Assembly (NCBI RefSeq): GCF_050948175.1
Contig: NW_027490110.1
Span: 310,001 to 374,000 of the forward strand
Length of the DNA stretch: 64,000 nucleotides
Source of the DNA: Xylocopa sonorina
Lineage: Eukaryota; Arthropoda; Insecta; Hymenoptera; Apidae
Reading direction: 5' to 3'
The position numbers and the translations under genes were made by a program. Shown piece by piece: positions 28,256 through 40,474 of this stretch (its first letter is position 1; every line of letters begins with the position of its first letter). The notes under the pieces were generated by a model. That model did not search any database, was not told the DNA's origin, and saw nothing but the letters and a program-made list of their open reading frames with translations.

Positions 28256-28951
28256 ATGAAACATAGAAATGGGATGCGATCTCGCGTTTTCAGAAGCATT
28301 AGAAATCTATTGCTACGCTACGTAGGCATCTGCAAACGCTATTTCCTAGCGAGAAAGTGTCGCATTCACGTTCATTTGAAGTGTAGACGAGGAAAACATA
28401 ACACTTCGCAAATCATATTATATCTTACCATGAAACATAGAAATGAGATGCGATATCGCGTTTTAAGAAGCATTAGAACTCTATTGCTACGATACGTAGA
28501 CATTTGCAAACGCTATTTCCTTGCAAGGAAGTGTCGCATTTACATTCATTTGAAGTGTAGACGAGGAATACATAACACTTCGCAAATCATTTTATATCTT
28601 ACCATGAAACATAGAAATGGGATGCGATCTCGCGTTTTCAGAAGCATTAGAAATCTATTGCTACGCTACGTAGGCATCTGCAAACGCTATTTCCTAGCGA
28701 GAAAGTGTCGCATTCACGTTCATTTGAAGTGTAGACGAGGAAAACATAACACTTCGCAAATCATATTATATCTTACCATGAAACATAGAAATGAGATGCG
28801 ATATCGCGTTTTAAGAAGCATTAGAACTCTATTGCTACGATACGTAGACATTTGCAAACGCTATTTCCTTGCAAGGAAGTGTCGCATTTACATTCATTTG
28901 AAGTGTAGACGAGAAATACATAACACTTCGCAAATCATATTATATCTTACC
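28256..28951 (+). repeat. Two-monomer (348 bp) tandem duplication
   Basis: The pair made of a GGGATGCGATCTCGCG monomer (with GTTTTCAGAAGC and CACGTTCATTTG) and a near-canonical monomer occurs at 28256 and again at 28604. The copies look identical or nearly so. The partner segment at 30866 has the pair once, so this dimer duplicated after the 15-monomer copy arose, or was lost from the other copy. Confidence 0.9.
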
Positions 28952-30363
28952 ATGAAACATAGAAATGAGATGCGATATCGCGTTTTAAGAAGCATTAGAA
29001 CTCTATTGCTACGATACCTAGACATCTGCAGACGCTATTTCCTAGCAAGGAAGTGTCGCATTTACATTCATTTGAAGTGTAGACGAGGAATACATAACAC
29101 TTCGCAAGCCATATTATATCTTACCATGAAACATAGAAATGAGATGCGATATCGCGTTTTAAGAAGCATTAGAACTCTATTGCTACGATACGTAGACATC
29201 TGCAAACGCTATTTCCTTGCAAGGAAGTGTCGCATTTACATTCATTTGATGTGTAGGCGAGGAATACATAACACTCCGCAAATCATATTATATCTTACCA
29301 TGAAACATAGAAATGAGATGCGATATCGCGTTTTAAGAAGCATTAGAACTCTATTGCTACGATACGTAGACATCTGCAAACGCTATTTCCTTGCAAGGAA
29401 GTGTCGCATTTACATTCATTTGAAGTGTAGACGAGGAATACATGACACTTCGCAAATCATATTATATCTTATCATGAAACATAGAAATGAGATGCGATAT
29501 CGCGTTTTAAGAAGCATTAGAACACTATTGCTACGATAGGTAGACATTTGCAAACGCTATTTCCTTGCAAGGAAGTGTCGCATTTACATTCAGTTGATGT
29601 GTAGACGAGGAATACATAACACTTCGCAAATCATATTATATCTTACCATGAAACATAGAAATGAGATGCGATATCGCGTTTTAAGAAGCATTAGAACACT
29701 ATTGCTACGATACGTAGACATCTGCAAACGCTATTTCCTTGCAAGGAAGTGTCGCATTTACATTCATTTGATGTGTAGGCGAGGAATACATAACACTCCG
29801 CAAATCATATTATATCTTACCATGAAACATGGAAATGAGATGCGATATCGCGTTTTAAGAAGCATTAGAACTCTATTGCTACGATACGTAGACATCTGCA
29901 AACGCTATTTCCTTGCAAGGAAGTGTCGCATTTACATTCATTTGATGTGTAGACGAGGAATACATAACACTTCGCAAATCATATTATATCTTTCCATGAA
30001 ACATAGAAATGAGATGCGATATCGCGTTTTAAGAATCATAAGAACTCTATTGCTACGATACGTAGACATCTGCAAACGCTATTTCCTTGCAAAGAAGTGT
30101 CGCATTTACATTCATTTGAAGTGTAGACGAGGAATACATGACACTTCGCAAATCATATTATATCTTATCATGAAACATAGAAATGAGATGCGACATCGCG
30201 TTTTAAGAAGCATTAGAACACTATTGCTAGGATAGGTAGACATTTGCAAACGCTATTTCCTTGCAAGGAAGTGTCGCATTTACATTCAGTTCATGTGTAG
30301 ACGAGGAATACATAACACTTCGCAAATCATATTATATCTTACCATGAAACATAGAAATGAGAT

Positions 30364-30373
30364 GCGATATCGC
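30364..30373. other. 10-bp palindrome GCGATATCGC
   Basis: A perfect dyad at monomer offset 21-30, present in most monomers and shown here in the reference copy. It contains a GATATC site. It is lost in the GGGATGCGATCTCGC, ATGCAATATCTCG and GCGACATCGC subtypes. A protein-binding or structural role is possible but not shown by the sequence. Confidence 0.85.
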
Positions 30374-30400
30374 GTTTTAAGAAGCATTAGAACTCTATTG

Positions 30401-30413
30401 CTACGATACGTAG
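30401..30413. other. Dyad CTACG-ATA-CGTAG
   Basis: A 5-bp inverted repeat around a 3-bp centre at offset 58-70 of the reference monomer. It is broken in the CCTAG and ATAGG subtypes and in the left-side TTGCTTCGATACG form. Confidence 0.85.
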
Positions 30414-30430
30414 ACATCTGCAAACGCTAT

Positions 30431-30444
30431 TTCCTTGCAAGGAA
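30431..30444. other. 14-bp perfect palindrome TTCCTTGCAAGGAA
   Basis: This is the longest perfect dyad in the unit, at offset 88-101 near the middle of the monomer. The subtypes carry TTCCTAGCAAGGAA, TTCCTTGCAAAGAA, TTCCTAGCGAGGAA or TTCCTAGCGAGAAA, each losing one or more symmetric pairs. In the three truncated monomers it is deleted. Confidence 0.9.
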
Positions 30445-30465
30445 GTGTCGCATTTACATTCATTT

Positions 30466-30495
30466 GAAGTGTAGACGAGGAATACATGACACTTC
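30466..30495. other. Inverted repeat GAAGTGT ... ACACTTC
   Basis: The 7-bp arms at 30466-30472 and 30489-30495 are perfectly complementary, with a 16-bp spacer. A third, direct GAAGTGT copy lies at 30442-30448, overlapping the end of the 14-bp palindrome, and could compete for the same partner. Confidence 0.8.
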
Positions 30496-33400
30496 GCAAA
30501 TCATATTATATCTTATCATGAAACATAGAAATGAGATGCGATATCGCGTTTTAAGAATCATAAGAACTCTATTGCTACGATACGTAGACATCTGCAAACG
30601 CTATTTCCTTGCAAGGAAGTGTCGCATTTACATTCATTTGAAGTGTAGACGAGGAATGCATAACACTTCACAATTAATATTATATCTTATCATGAAACAT
30701 AGATATGAAATGCAATATCTCGTTTTAAGAAGCATTAGAACTCTATTGCTACGATACCTAGACATCTGCAGACGCTATTTCCTAGCAAGGAAGTGTCGCA
30801 TTTACATTCATTTGAAGTGTAGACGAGGAATACATAACACTTCGCAAATCATTTTATATCTTACCATGAAACATAGAAATGGGATGCGATCTCGCGTTTT
30901 CAGAAGCATTAGAAATCTATTGCTACGCTACGTAGGCATCTGCAAACGCTATTTCCTAGCGAGAAAGTGTCGCATTCACGTTCATTTGAAGTGTAGACGA
31001 GGAAAACATAACACTTCGCAAATCATATTATATCTTACCATGAAACATAGAAATGAGATGCGATATCGCGTTTTAAGAAGCATTAGAACTCTATTGCTAC
31101 GATACGTAAACATTTGCAAACGCTATTTCCTTGCAAGGAAGTGTCGCATTTACATTCATTTGAAGTGTAGACGAGGAATACATAACACTTCGCAAATCAT
31201 ATTATATCTTACCATGAAACATAGAAATGAGATGCGATATCGCGTTTTAAGAAGCATTAGAACTCTATTGCTACGATACCTAGACATCTGCAGACGCTAT
31301 TTCCTAGCAAGGAAGTGTTGCATTTACATTCATTTGAAGTGTAGACGAGGAATACATAACACTTCGCAAATCATTTTATACCTTACCATGAAACATAGAA
31401 ATGGGATGCGATCTCGCGTTTTAAGAAGCATTAGAAATCTATTGCTACGATACGTAGGCATCTGCAAACGCTATTTCCTAGCGAGAAAGTGTCGCATTTA
31501 CATTCATTTGAAGTGTAGAAGAGGAATACATAACACTTCGTAAATCATATTATATCTTACCATGAAACATAGAAATGAGATGCGATATCGCGTTTTAAGA
31601 AGCATTACAACTCTATTGCTACGATACGTAGACATCTGCAAACGCTATTTCCTTGCAAGGAAGTGTCGCATTTACATTCATTTGAAGTGTAGACGAGGAA
31701 TACATGACACTTCGCAAATCATATTACATCTTATCATGAAACATAGAAATGAGATGCGATATCGCGTTTTAAGAAGCATTAGAACACTATTGCTACGATA
31801 GGTAGACATTTGCAAACGCTATTTCCTTGCAAGGAAGTGTCGCATTTACATTCATTTGAAGTGTGGACGAGGAATACATAACACTTCGCAAATCATATTA
31901 TATCTTACCATGAAATATAGAAATGAGATGCGATATCGCGTTTTAAGAAGCATTAGAACTCTATTGCTACGATACCTAGACATCTGCAGACGCTATTTCC
32001 TAGCAAGGAAGTGTCGCATTTACATTCATTTGAAGTGTAGACGAGGAATACATAACACTTCGCAAGTCATATTATATCTTACCATGAAACATAGAAATGA
32101 GATGCGACATCGCGTTTTAAGAAGCATTAGAACTCTATTGCTACGATACGTAGACATCTGCAAACGCTATTTCCTTGCAAGGAAGTGTCGCATTTACATT
32201 CATTTGATGTGTAGGCGAGGAATACATAACACTCCGCAAATCATATTATATCTTACCATGAAACATAGAAATGAGATGCGATATCGCGTTTTAAGAAGCA
32301 TTAGAACTCTATTGCTACGATACGTAGACATCTGCAAACGCTATTTCCTTGCAAGGAAGTGTCGCATTTACATTCATTTGAAGTGTAGACGAGGAATACA
32401 TGACACTTCGCAAATCATATTATATCTTATCATGAAACATAGAAATGAGATGCGATATCGCGTTTTAAGAAGCATTAGAACACTATTGCTACGATAGGTA
32501 GACATTTGCAAACGCTATTTCCTTGCAAGGAAGTGTCGCATTTACATTCAGTTGATGTGTAGACGAGGAATACATAACACTTCGCAAATCATATTATATC
32601 TTACCATGAAACATAGAAATGAGATGCGATATCGCGTTTTAAGAAGCATTAGAACTCTATTGCTACGATACGTAGACATCTGCAAACGCTATTTCCTTGC
32701 AAGGAAGTGTCGCATTTACATTCATTTGATGTGTAGGCGAGGAATACATAACACTCCGCAAATCATATTATATCTTACCATGAAACATAGAAATGAGATG
32801 CGATATCGCGTTTTAAGAAGCATTAGAACTCTATTGCTACGATACGTAGACATCTGCAAACGCTATTTCCTAGCGAGAAAGTGTCGCATTCACGTTCATT
32901 TGAAGTGTAGACGAGGAAAACATAACACTTCGGAAATCATATTATATCTTACCATGAAACATAGAAATGAGATGCGATATCGCGTTTTAAGAAGCATTAG
33001 AACTCTATTGCTACGATACGTAGACATTTGCAAACGCTATTTCCTTGCAAGGAAGTGTCGCATTTACATCCATTTGAAGTGTAGACTAGGAATACATAAC
33101 ACTTCGCAAATCATATTATATCTTACCATGAAACATAGAAATGAGATGCGATATCGCGTTTTAAGAAGCATTAGAACTCTATTGCTACGATACCTAGACA
33201 TCTGCAGACGCTATTTCCAAGCAAGGAAGTGTTGCATTTACATTCATTTGAAGTGTAGACGAGGAATACATAACACTTCGCAAATCATTTTATACCTTAC
33301 CATGAAACATAGAAATGGGATGCGATATCGCGTTTTAAGAAGCATTAGAACTCTATTGCTACGATACGTAGACATCTGCAAACGCTATTTCCTTGCAAGG

Positions 33401-34410
33401 AAGTGTCGCATTTACATTCATTTGATGTGTAGGCGAGGAATACATAACACTCCGCAAATCATATTATATCTTACCATGAAACATAGAAATGAGATGCGAT
33501 ATCGCGTTTTAAGAAGCATTAGAACTCTATTGCTACGATACGTAGACATCTGCAAACGCTATTTCCTAGCGAGAAAGTGTCGCATTCACGTTCATTTGAA
33601 GTGTAGACGAGGAAAACATAACACTTCGGAAATCATATTATATCTTACCATGAAACATAGAAATGAGATGCGATATCGCGTTTTAAGAAGCATTAGAACT
33701 CTATTGCTATGATACGCAGACATCTGCAAACGCTATTTCCTTGCAAGGAAGTGTCGCATTTACATTCATTTGAAGTGTAGACGAGGAATACATGACACTT
33801 CGCAAATCATATTATATCTTATCATGAAACATAGAAATGAGATGCGATATCGCGTTTTAAGAAGCATTAGAACTCTATTGCTACGATACGTAGACATTTG
33901 CAAACGCTATTTCCTTGCAAGGAAGTGTCGCATTTACATTCATTTGAAGTGTAGACTAGGAATACATAACACTTCGCAAATCATATTATATCTTACCATG
34001 AAACATAGAAATGAGATGCGATATCGCGTTTTAAGAAGCATTAGAACTCTATTGCTACGATACCTAGACATCTGCAGACGCTATTTCCAAGCAAGGAAGT
34101 GTTGCATTTACATTCATTTGAAGTGTAGACGAGGAATACATAACACTTCGCAAATCATTTTCTACCTTACCATGAAACATAGAAATGGGATGCGATCTCG
34201 CGTTTTAAGAAGCATTAGAAATCTATTGCTACGATACGTAGGCATCTGCAAACGCTATTTCCTAGCGAGAAAGTGTCGCATTCACATTCATTTGAAGTGT
34301 AGAAGAGGAAAACATAACACTTCGCAAATCATATTATATCTTACCATGAAACATAGAAATGAGATGCGATATCGCGTTTTAAGAATCATAAGAACTCTAT
34401 TGCTACGATA

Positions 34411-34430
34411 CGTAGACATCTGAAACGCTA
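34411..34430 (+). other. Single-base deletion in monomer (C lost)
   Basis: GACATCTGAAACGC stands where all neighbours have GACATCTGCAAACGC, so one C is missing. The monomer is 173 bp and the reading phase changes after it. It is the first 1-bp length change after more than 34 kb without one. Confidence 0.9.
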
Positions 34431-37400
34431 TTTCCTTGCAAAGAAGTGTCGCATTTACATTCATTTGAAGTGTAGACTAGGAATACATAACACTTCGCAA
34501 ATCATTTTATATCTTACCATGAAACATAGAAATGAGATGCTATATCACGTTTTAAGAATCATAAGAACTCTATTGCTACGATACGTAGACATCTGCAAGC
34601 GCTATTTCCTTGCAAGGAAGTGTCGCATTTACATTCAGTTGATGTGTAGACGAGGAATACATAACACTTCGCAAATCATATTATATCTTACCATGAAACA
34701 TAGAAATGAGATGCGATATCGCGTTTTAAGAAGCATTAGAACTCTATTGCTACGATACGTAGACATCTGCAAACGCTATTTCCTTGCAAGGAAGTGTCGC
34801 ATTTACATTCATTTGAAGTGTAGACGAGGAATACATGACACTTCGCAAATCATATTATATCTTATCATGAAACATAGAAATGAGATGCGATATCGCGTTT
34901 TAAGAAGCATTAGAACACTATTGCTACGATAGGTAGACATTTGCAAACGCTATTTCCTTGCAAGGAAGTGTCGCATTTACATTCAGTTGATGTGTAGACG
35001 AGGAATACATAACACTTCGCAAATCATATTATATCTTACCATGAAACATAGAAATGAGATGCGATATCGCGTTTTAAGAAGCATTAGAACTCTATTGCTA
35101 CGATACGTAGACATCTGCAAACGCTATTTCCTTGCAAGGAAGTGTCGCATTTACATTCATTTGATGTGTAGGCGAGGAATACATAACACTCCGCAAATCA
35201 TATTATATCTTACCCTGAAACATAGAAATGAGATGCGATATCGCGTTTTAAGAAGCATTAGAACTCTATTGCTACGATACGTAGACATCTGCAAACGCTA
35301 TTTCCTAGCGAGAAAGTGTCGCATTCACGTTCATTTGAAGTGTAGACGAGGAAAACATAACACTTCGGAAATCATATTATATCTTACCATGAAACATAGA
35401 AATGAGATGCGATATCGCGTTTTAAGAAGCATTAGAACTCTATTGCTACGATACGTAGACATTTGCAAACGCTATTTCCTTGCAAGGAAGTGTCGCATTT
35501 ACATTCATTTGAAGTGTAGACTAGGAATACATAACACTTCGCAAATCATATTATATCTTACCATGAAACATAGAAATGAGATGCGATATCGCGTTTTAAG
35601 AAGCATTAGAACTCTATTGCTACGATACCTAGACATCTGCAGACGCTATTTCCAAGCAAGGAAGTGTTGCATTTACATTCATTTGAAGTGTAGACGAGGA
35701 ATACATAACACTTCGCAAATCATTTTATACCTTACCATGAAACATAGAAATGGGATGCGATCTCGCGTTTTAAGAAGCATTAGAAATCTATTGCTACGAT
35801 ACGTAGGCATCTGCAAACGCTATTTCCTAGCGAGAAAGTGTCGCATTCACATTCATTTGAAGTGTAGAAGAGGAAAACATAACACTTCGCAAATCATATT
35901 ATATCTTACCATGAAACATAGAAATGAGATGCGATATCGCGTTTTAAGAATCATAAGAACTCTATTGCTACGATACGTAGACATCTGCAAACGCTATTTC
36001 CTTGCAAAGAAGTGTCGCATTTACATTCATTTGAAGTATAGACTAGGAATACATAACACTTCGCAAATCATTTTATATCTTACCATGAAACATAGAAATG
36101 AGATGCTATATCGCGTTTTAAGAATCATAAGAACTCTATTGCTACGATACGTAGACATCTGCAAGCGCTATTTCCTTGCAAGGAAGTGTCGCATTTACAT
36201 TCAGTTGATGTGTAGACGAGGAATACATAACACTTCGCAAATCATATTATATCTTACCATGAAACATAGAAATGAGATGCGATATCGCGTTTTAAGAAGC
36301 ATTAGAACTCTATTGCTACGATACGTAGACATCTGCAAACGCTATTTCCTTGCAAGGAAGTGTCGCATTTACATTCATTTGAAGTGTAGACGAGGAATAC
36401 ATGACACTTCGCAAATCATATTATATCTTATCATGAAACATAGAAATGAGATGCGATATCGCGTTTTAAGAAGCATTAGAACACTATTGCTACGATAGGT
36501 AGACATTTGCAAACGCTATTTCCTTGCAAGGAAGTGTCGCATTTACATTCAGTTCATGTGTAGACGAGGAATACATAACACTTCGCAAATCATATTATAT
36601 CTTACCATGAAACATAGAAATGAGATGCGATATCGCGTTTTAAGAATCATAAGAACTCTATTGCTACGATACGTAGACATCTGCAAACGCAATTTCCTTG
36701 CAAGGAAGTGTCGCATTTACATTCATTTGAAGTGTAGACGAGGAATACATGACACTTCGCAAATCATATTATATCTTATCATGAAACATAGAAATGAGAT
36801 GCGATATCGCGTTTTAAGAAGCATTAGAACACTATTGCTACGATAGGTAGACATTTGCAAACGCTATTTCCTTGCAAGGAAGTGTCGCATTTACATTCAG
36901 TTGATGTGTAGACGAGGAATACATAACACTTCGCAAATCATATTATATCTTACCATGAAATATAGAAATGAGATGCGATATCGCGTTTTAAGAAGCATTA
37001 GAACTCTATTGCTACGATACGTAGACATCTGCAAACGCTATTTCCTTGCAAGGAAGTGTCGCATTTACATTCATTTGATGTGTAGGCGAGGAATACATAA
37101 CACTCCGCAAATCATATTATATCTTACCATGAAACATAGAAATGAGATGCGATATCGCGTTTTAAGAAGCATTAGAACTCTATTGCTACGATACGTAGAC
37201 ATCTGCAAACGCTATTTCCTAGCGAGAAAGTGTCGCATTCACGTTCATTTGAAGTGTAGACGAGGAAAACATAACACTTCGGAAATCATATTATATCTTA
37301 CCATGAAACATAGAAATGAGATGCGATATCGCGTTTTAAGAAGCATTAGAACTCTATTGCTACGATACGTAGACATTTGCAAACGCTATTTCCTTGCAAG

Positions 37401-37499
37401 GAAGTGTCGCATTTACATTCAGTTCATGTGTAGACGAGGAATACATAACACTTCGCAAATCATATTATATCTTACCATGAAACATAGAAATGAGATGCG

Positions 37500-37515
37500 A
37501 TATCGCGTTTATGAA
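37500..37515 (+). other. Single-base deletion with substitution
   Basis: GCGTTTATGAATC replaces GCGTTTTAAGAATC: one T of the T4 run is missing and an adjacent A has become T. The monomer is 173 bp. Confidence 0.88.
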
Positions 37516-37850
37516 TCATAAGAACTCTATTGCTACGATACGTAGACATCTGCAAACGCAATTTCCTTGCAAGGAAGTGTCGCATTTACATTCATTTGAA
37601 GTGTAGACGAGGAATGCATAACACTTCGCAAATCATTTTATATCTTACCATGAAACATAGAAATGGGATGCGATCTCGCGTATTCAGAAGCATTAGAAGT
37701 CTATTGCTACGCTACGTAGGCATCTGCAAACGCTATTTCCTAGCGAGAAAGTGTCGCATTCACGTTCATTTGAAGTGTAGACGAGGAAAACATAACACTT
37801 CGCAAATCATATTATATCTTACCATGAAACATAGAAATGAGATGCGATAT

Positions 37851-37866
37851 CGCGTTTAAGAAGAAT
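37851..37866 (+). other. T4-to-T3 deletion, first of a duplicated pair
   Basis: GCGTTTAAGAAGAATTAG lacks one T of the usual GCGTTTTAAGAAGCATTAG and has an A for C in AGAATT. The same pair of changes is found at 38376. Confidence 0.9.
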
Positions 37867-38371
37867 TAGAACTCTATTGCTACGATACGTAGACATTTGC
37901 AAACGCTATTTCCTTGCAAGGAAGTGTCGCATTTACATTCATTTGAAGTGTAGACGAGGAATACATAACACTTCGCAAATCATATTATATCTTACCTTGA
38001 AACATAGAAATGAGATGCGATATCGCGTTTTAAGAATCATAAGAACTCTATTGCTACGTTACGTAGACATCTGCAAACGCTATTTCCTTGCAAAGAAGTG
38101 TCGCATTTACATTCATTTGAAGTGTAGACTAGGAATACATAACACTTCGCAAATCATATTATATCTTACCATGAAACATAGAAATGGGATGCGATCTCGC
38201 GTATTCAGAAGCATTAGAAGTCTATTGCTACGCTACGTAGGCATCTGCAAACGCTATTTCCTAGCGAGAAAGTGTCGCATTCACGTTCATTTGAAGTGTA
38301 GACGAGGAAAACATAACACTTCGCAAATCATATTATATCTTACCATGAAACATAGAAATGAGATGCGATAT

Positions 38372-38387
38372 CGCGTTTAAGAAGAAT
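38372..38387 (+). other. T4-to-T3 deletion, second of a duplicated pair
   Basis: Identical to the change at 37855, including AGAATT, and 521 bp away. Copying of the segment after the deletion is the simplest explanation. Confidence 0.9.
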
Positions 38388-40458
38388 TAGAACTCTATTG
38401 CTACGATACGTAGACATTTGCAAACGCTATTTCCTTGCAAGGAAGTGTCGCATTTACATTCATTTGAAGTGTAGACGAGGAATACATAACACTTCGCAAA
38501 TCATATTATATCTTACCATGAAACATAGAAATGAGATGCGATATCGCGTTTTAAGAATCATAAGAACTCTATTGCTACGTTACGTAGACATCTGCAAACG
38601 CTATTTCCTTGCAAAGAAGTGTCGCATTTACATTCATTTGAAGTGTAGACTAGGAATACATAACACTTCGCAAATCATATTATATCTTACCATGAAACAT
38701 AGAAATGAGATGCGATATCGCGTTTTAAGAAGCATTAGAACTCTATTGCTACGATACGTAGACATCTGCAAACGCTATTTCCTTGCAAGGAAGTGTCGCA
38801 TTTACATTCATTTGAAGTGTAGACGAGGAATACATGACACTTCGCAAATCATATTATATCTTATCATGAAACATAGAAATGAGATGCGATATCGCGTTTT
38901 AAGAAGCATTAGAACACTATTGCTACGATAGGTAGACATTTGCAAACGCTATTTCCTTGCAAGGAAGTGTCGCATTTACATTCATTTGAAGTGTAGAAGA
39001 GGAATACATAACACTTCGCAAATCATATTATATCTTACCATGAAACATAGAAATGAGATGCGATATCGCGTTTTAAGAAGCATTAGAACTCTATTGCTAC
39101 GATACGTAGACATCTGCAAACGCTATTTCCTTGCAAGGAAGTGTCGCATTTACATTCATTTGAAGTGTAGACGAGGAATACATGACACTTCGCAAATCAT
39201 ATTATATCTTATCATGAAACATAGAAATGAGATGCGATATCGCGTTTTAAGAAGCATTGGAACACTATTGCTACGATAGGTAGACATTTGCAAACGCTAT
39301 TTCCTTGCAAGGAAGTGTCGCATTTAGATTCATTTGAAGTGTGGACGAGGAATACATAACACTTCGCAAATCATATTATATCTTACCATGAAATATAGAA
39401 ATGAGATGCGATATCGCGTTTTAAGAAGCATTAGAACTCTATTGCTACGATACCTAGACATCTGCAGACGCTATTTCCTAGCAAGGAAGTGTCGCATTTA
39501 CATTCATTTGAAGTGTAGACGAGGAATACATAACACTTCGCAAGTCATATTATATCTTACCATGAAACATAGAAATGAGATGCGATATCGCGTTTTAAGA
39601 AGCATTAGAACTGTATTGCTACGATACGTAGATATCTGCAAACGCTATTTCCTTGCAAGGAAGTGTCGCATTTACATTCATTTGATGTGTAGGCGAGGAA
39701 TACATAACACTCCGCAAATCATATTATATCTTACCATGAAACATAGAAATGAGATGCGATATCGCGTTTTAAGAAGCATTAGAACTCTATTGCTACGATA
39801 CGTAGACATCTGCAAACGCTATTTCCTTGCAAGGAAGTGTCGCATTTACATTCATTTGAAGTGTAGACGAGGAATACATGACACTTCGCAAATCATATTA
39901 TATCTTATCATGAAACATAGAAATGAGATGCGATATCGCGTTTTAAGAAGCATTAGAACACTATTGCTACGATAGGTAGACATTTGCAAACGCTATTTCC
40001 TTGCAAGGAAGTGTCGCATTTACATTCAGTTCATGTGTAGACGAGGAATACATAACACTTCGCAAATCATATTATATCTTACCATGAAACATAGAAATGA
40101 GATGCGATATCGCGTTTTAAGAATCATAAGAACTCTATTGCTACGATACGTAGACATCTGCAAACGCAATTTCCTTGCAAGGAAGTGTCGCATTTACATT
40201 CATTTGAAGTGTAGACGAGGAATGCATAACACTTCGCAAATCATTTTATATCTTACCATGAAACATAGAAATGGGATGCGATCTCGCGTATTCAGAAGCA
40301 TTAGAAGTCTATTGCTACGCTACGTAGGCATCTGCAAACGCTATTTCCTAGCGAGAAAGTGTCGCATTCACGTTCATTTGAAGTGTAGACGAGGAAAACA
40401 TAACACTTCGCAAATCATATTATATCTTACCATGAAACATAGAAATGAGATGCGATAT

Positions 40459-40474
40459 CGCGTTTAAGAAGCAT
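40459..40474 (+). other. T4-to-T3 deletion
   Basis: GCGTTTAAGAAGCATTAG, one T short. It lies 15 registers after the deletion-bearing series at 37.8 kb but lacks its AGAATT change. Confidence 0.9.

Larger units (their letters stand above)
30344..30517 (+). repeat. Reference (near-canonical) 174-bp monomer
   Basis: This copy is a good stand-in for the consensus. It starts with ATGAAACATAG (offset 1) and carries GCGATATCGC at offset 21, CTACGATACGTAG at 58, TTCCTTGCAAGGAA at 88, GAAGTGT at 99 and 123, and ACACTTC at 146. It ends in an AT-rich stretch with TATTATATC. Composition is 63 G+C in 174 (36%) with nine CpG dinucleotides. Read in frame from offset 1 it has 58 sense codons rich in Arg, Lys, Ile and Leu. 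Against the majority form it has GAC for AAC near offset 144 (His-Asp-Thr instead of His-Asn-Thr) and ATC for ACC at the end, the combination typical of the monomer preceding the TAG subtype. Confidence 0.95.
27386..32605 (+). repeat. 15-monomer duplication block, 30 monomers
   Basis: About 1.2 kb starting at 27386 recurs at 29996, a 2610-bp (15-monomer) offset. Shared markers are TCTTTCCATG, TTGCTAGGATAGG, AATTAATATTATATC, ATATGAAATGCAATATC and GCGTTTTCAGAAGC. The first copy has small differences (AAGAATACATGAC, TCTTGTCATG, CTATACCTACG). The remainder is made of the same subtypes in other orders. Confidence 0.87.
37477..38520 (+). repeat. Three-monomer duplication with shared deletion
   Basis: The monomer series with GCGTATTCAGAAGC, TACGCTACGTAGGC, CACGTTCATTTG and GCGTTTAAGAAGAATTAG occurs at about 37650-37990 and again at about 38170-38510, 521 bp apart. 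Both copies have the same T deletion and the same C-to-A change (AGAATT for AGCATT), so the deletion predates the duplication. A related series is found at about 40260-40600. Confidence 0.88.
32606..40083 (+). repeat. Multi-offset duplication block, 43 monomers
   Basis: The series TAGGCGAGG with ACACTCCGC, then CACGTTCATTTG with ACACTTCGGAAATC, then TAGACTAGGAATAC, then TTTCCAAGCAAGG, occurs near 32.7-33.3 and 35.1-35.7 kb (14-monomer offset), and in part near 33.4 and 37.1 kb. The GGGATGCGATCTCGC monomers at 34172 and 35737 are nine registers apart. Four of the six single-base deletions in the window lie here. Confidence 0.85.

Noticed and set aside
30431..30444. 14-bp palindrome as a CENP-B-box-like site
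   Set aside because: TTCCTTGCAAGGAA lacks the CGGG half of the box; only a superficial TTC similarity remains. Kept as an unassigned dyad.
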